6,672 nt of DNA from an uncultured Bacilli bacterium (GTDB taxonomy: Bacteria > Bacillota_I > Bacilli_A > RF39 > UBA660): NCBI GenBank assembly GCA_934101445.1, contig CAKORQ010000055.1:1-6672 (forward strand), read 5' to 3'. The notes beneath the pieces were generated by a model that saw only the letters and a list, made by a program, of their open reading frames with translations, was not told where the DNA came from and did not search any database. The number at the start of each line of letters is the position of its first letter. The stretch's first letter is position 1. A program made the position numbers and the translations under genes. Shown piece after piece: positions 5,310-6,672 of this stretch.

Positions 5310-6672
5310 CTCTACCACATATGGATTGTTAATAGTGCCATCACCTGATTTTATGGAGTTTGGTTTTAAGTTAATAACAGGCCTAGCATAATTAAAATCA
5401 TTAACATAATTAGCATCGATGGCACCATTTTCATTTAAATGCAAAGCGGCTGCATTAGAACCCATATAATAAAATGGTGTCATTGTCCATTCTCTTTTAC
5501 CAGTATAAAGATAAAATTTTTTGTTATTAGATCGTTCCCCACCTCCAAGATAAAATTCAGATACATTTAATAAACCAATTGGATACTTCAGATTGCCATT
5601 ACCTTTATTGATAACGTTAATCGTAAAAGCATCATTTTTTTGTAAACATTTTAATGATTTACTTGCATCGCCAATATACCAAGTCGTTGCTTTTCCTGTT
5701 CCAGTACCAGATGTCATCGTTCTATCATTGCAAAAAGAATTATCATATAAATATTGTTCCAATATCTTACCTTTTAGATTAGTTTCATACCAATTATCAA
5801 CATAGGCTTTGATTGTTGAATCATTTATATTAGCATGTGTTTCTGCATAAGTCGATGAACTTGGCGTTCCGTACATATAACCAATAAAAGCATTATCATC
5901 ATAATACGCATTAAAATGCACTACTGTAGCATTATCATCAATAATATTTTCACCGTTTTCATGACCTGAAGTTCCATCATAGATTAATCTTATCGAACCA
6001 TCGCCATTAATACGAACTATTCGCCAATAAAATCCCGCAAATTTTACATAGTTATTAGAAACATTACCTCTATAGTAATAACTAGTTCCATAATTATCCG
6101 GTGCACTACATAATAAAGAATTTTCTGATTCGGCACTTGTTACATTTACGGTTCCATCATCATTAACAGTTGGACACTTTCCAGTAGTATCTAATTGAGC
6201 CACAATTTTATCAACAATACCTGTATACATAGAGGCATCTATAATCACTTTAGCAGAAAAGCTTTTATTTTGGGCATCATCGGCTAAAGTAACACTCTTA
6301 TCCATCCATAAAGATATACTATATTCTTTAGAGGCTCCAGGTGTTAAAATATTAGTATCTAATGTTCTTGATTCTACAGAACCACTTATAGTGGTTTTAG
6401 CAGAATCATAACTACTTAATAACTTAATATCGTCATTATTAACTAAAGATGCTAAATATTTACTATTTAAAGTGGTACCTTCTAACATTTCTAAGTTAAC
6501 TTTATATTCGGCTGACATAGAACAAGTGTTAGTTATTTTAAAAGAATATGGTGCTAATTTTCTACCATCTTCATCACTTATAGGATACATATTATTTAAA
6601 TTAATTTCATTCTTTTCATTAGTCATATCTAATTTTAAACATTTACTAATAGCTATATTATTATCTGTTTGT
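5307..6672 (-). CDS. Surface protein, first paralogue, with TasA/camelysin-like N-terminal domain (5' end outside window)
   Basis: The frame stays open through the right edge, so the gene is incomplete at its 5' end. An ATG at 6626 has no ribosome binding site, and the 15 upstream codons (including AISKCLKLD) read like normal protein, so 6626 is probably internal. Counting from that Met, residues 1-130 resemble the secreted beta-sandwich of SipW-dependent TasA/CalY proteins: PYSFKITNTC, YKVNLEML, then TPGASKEYSISLWMD and FSAKVIID. The signal segment would lie off the window. The shared module runs from D146: C151, C173, FYWRIVRINGDGSIRLI, STIKAYVDNWY, CNDR (C299), LKC (C327), EWTMTP, RPVINLKPNSIKSGDGTI. 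It departs from its paralogues in replacing WYW with REW and lacking the GG before the K/RP strand. It heads the visible part of the three-gene operon. An exported structural or adhesive role is inferred. Confidence 0.85.
   Translation of the reverse strand, partial: QTDNNIAISKCLKLDMTNEKNEINLNNMYPISDEDGRKLAPYSFKITNTCSMSAEYKVNLEMLEGTTLNSKYLASLVNNDDIKLLSSYDSAKTTISGSVESRTLDTNILTPGASKEYSISLWMDKSVTLADDAQNKSFSAKVIIDASMYTGIVDKIVAQLDTTGKCPTVNDDGTVNVTSAESENSLLCSAPDNYGTSYYYRGNVSNNYVKFAGFYWRIVRINGDGSIRLIYDGTSGHENGENIIDDNATVVHFNAYYDDNAFIGYMYGTPSSSTYAETHANINDSTIKAYVDNWYETNLKGKILEQYLYDNSFCNDRTMTSGTGTGKATTWYIGDASKSLKCLQKNDAFTINVINKGNGNLKYPIGLLNVSEFYLGGGERSNNKKFYLYTGKREWTMTPFYYMGSNAAALHLNENGAIDANYVNDFNYARPVINLKPNSIKSGDGTINNPYVVE
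5812..5844 (-). repeat. 33-base block identical to 3018-3050
   Basis: Partner of the block in the third paralogue, also encoding ETHANINDSTI. The two copies lie about 2.8 kb apart in direct orientation, in equivalent positions of homologous genes, and could support recombination that would delete or fuse the intervening genes. Confidence 0.8.

Noticed and set aside
5593..5805. Plus-strand open frame of 70 codons opposite the first paralogue
   Set aside because: It lies in the same position as the frame opposite the third paralogue, explained by shared sense-strand sequence; no translation signals.
1..6672. Reassignment of TGA to tryptophan, as in Mycoplasma
   Set aside because: No in-frame TGA was seen in the long genes, tryptophans inspected use TGG, and all four visible stops are TAA or TAG, so the standard bacterial code suffices.

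Overview
This is an AT-rich stretch (roughly 30% G+C by eye) with every substantial gene on the minus strand. Base composition, Gram-positive-style ribosome binding sites and the style of the surface proteins suggest an uncultivated low-GC Bacillota/Mycoplasmatota lineage, such as those common in animal gut. That placement is inference. Tryptophan is read from TGG and the four visible stops are TAA or TAG, so nothing calls for a recoded TGA.

In transcription order (right to left) the window opens with a tandem run of three paralogous exported proteins. They lie at 6672-5307 (5' end outside the window), 5298-3742 and 3727-2468. Gaps of 8 and 14 bases, with ribosome binding sites touching the upstream stop codons, make them one operon. 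Each has a different N-terminal part. The first looks like a TasA/camelysin-type beta-sandwich. The second has a membrane anchor plus another beta-rich domain. The third has an anchor plus a short Cys-containing domain. All three share a roughly 300-residue C-terminal module, which begins at DTTGKCPTVN, carries four conserved cysteines and ends in a nearly identical tail. The module resembles DUF6273/C-type-lectin-like modules. Its most divergent stretch is a patch of about 30 residues just before the conserved PVINLK strand. In the third gene that patch is a conspicuous GC-rich island.

Next comes a 462-residue protein (2387-999) made of five helicase-associated (HA) repeats with no helicase motor. 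It has a candidate promoter of its own. That promoter lies inside a long inverted repeat whose 3' arm contains the gene's ribosome binding site, an arrangement that could silence read-through messages. A good rho-independent terminator follows at 931-966.

A gene-poor stretch (641-930) holds weak plus-strand signals: a perfect ribosome binding site in front of a 19-codon hydrophobic ORF, and two hairpins. The window ends with the 5' part of a further minus-strand gene (640 to beyond base 1). It is of unknown function, with a segment recalling the N-terminal domain of RnfC.

The most distinctive content is the three-gene array of modular, possibly variable surface proteins next to a stand-alone HA-repeat nucleic-acid-binding protein. 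Whether they work together cannot be decided from the sequence.
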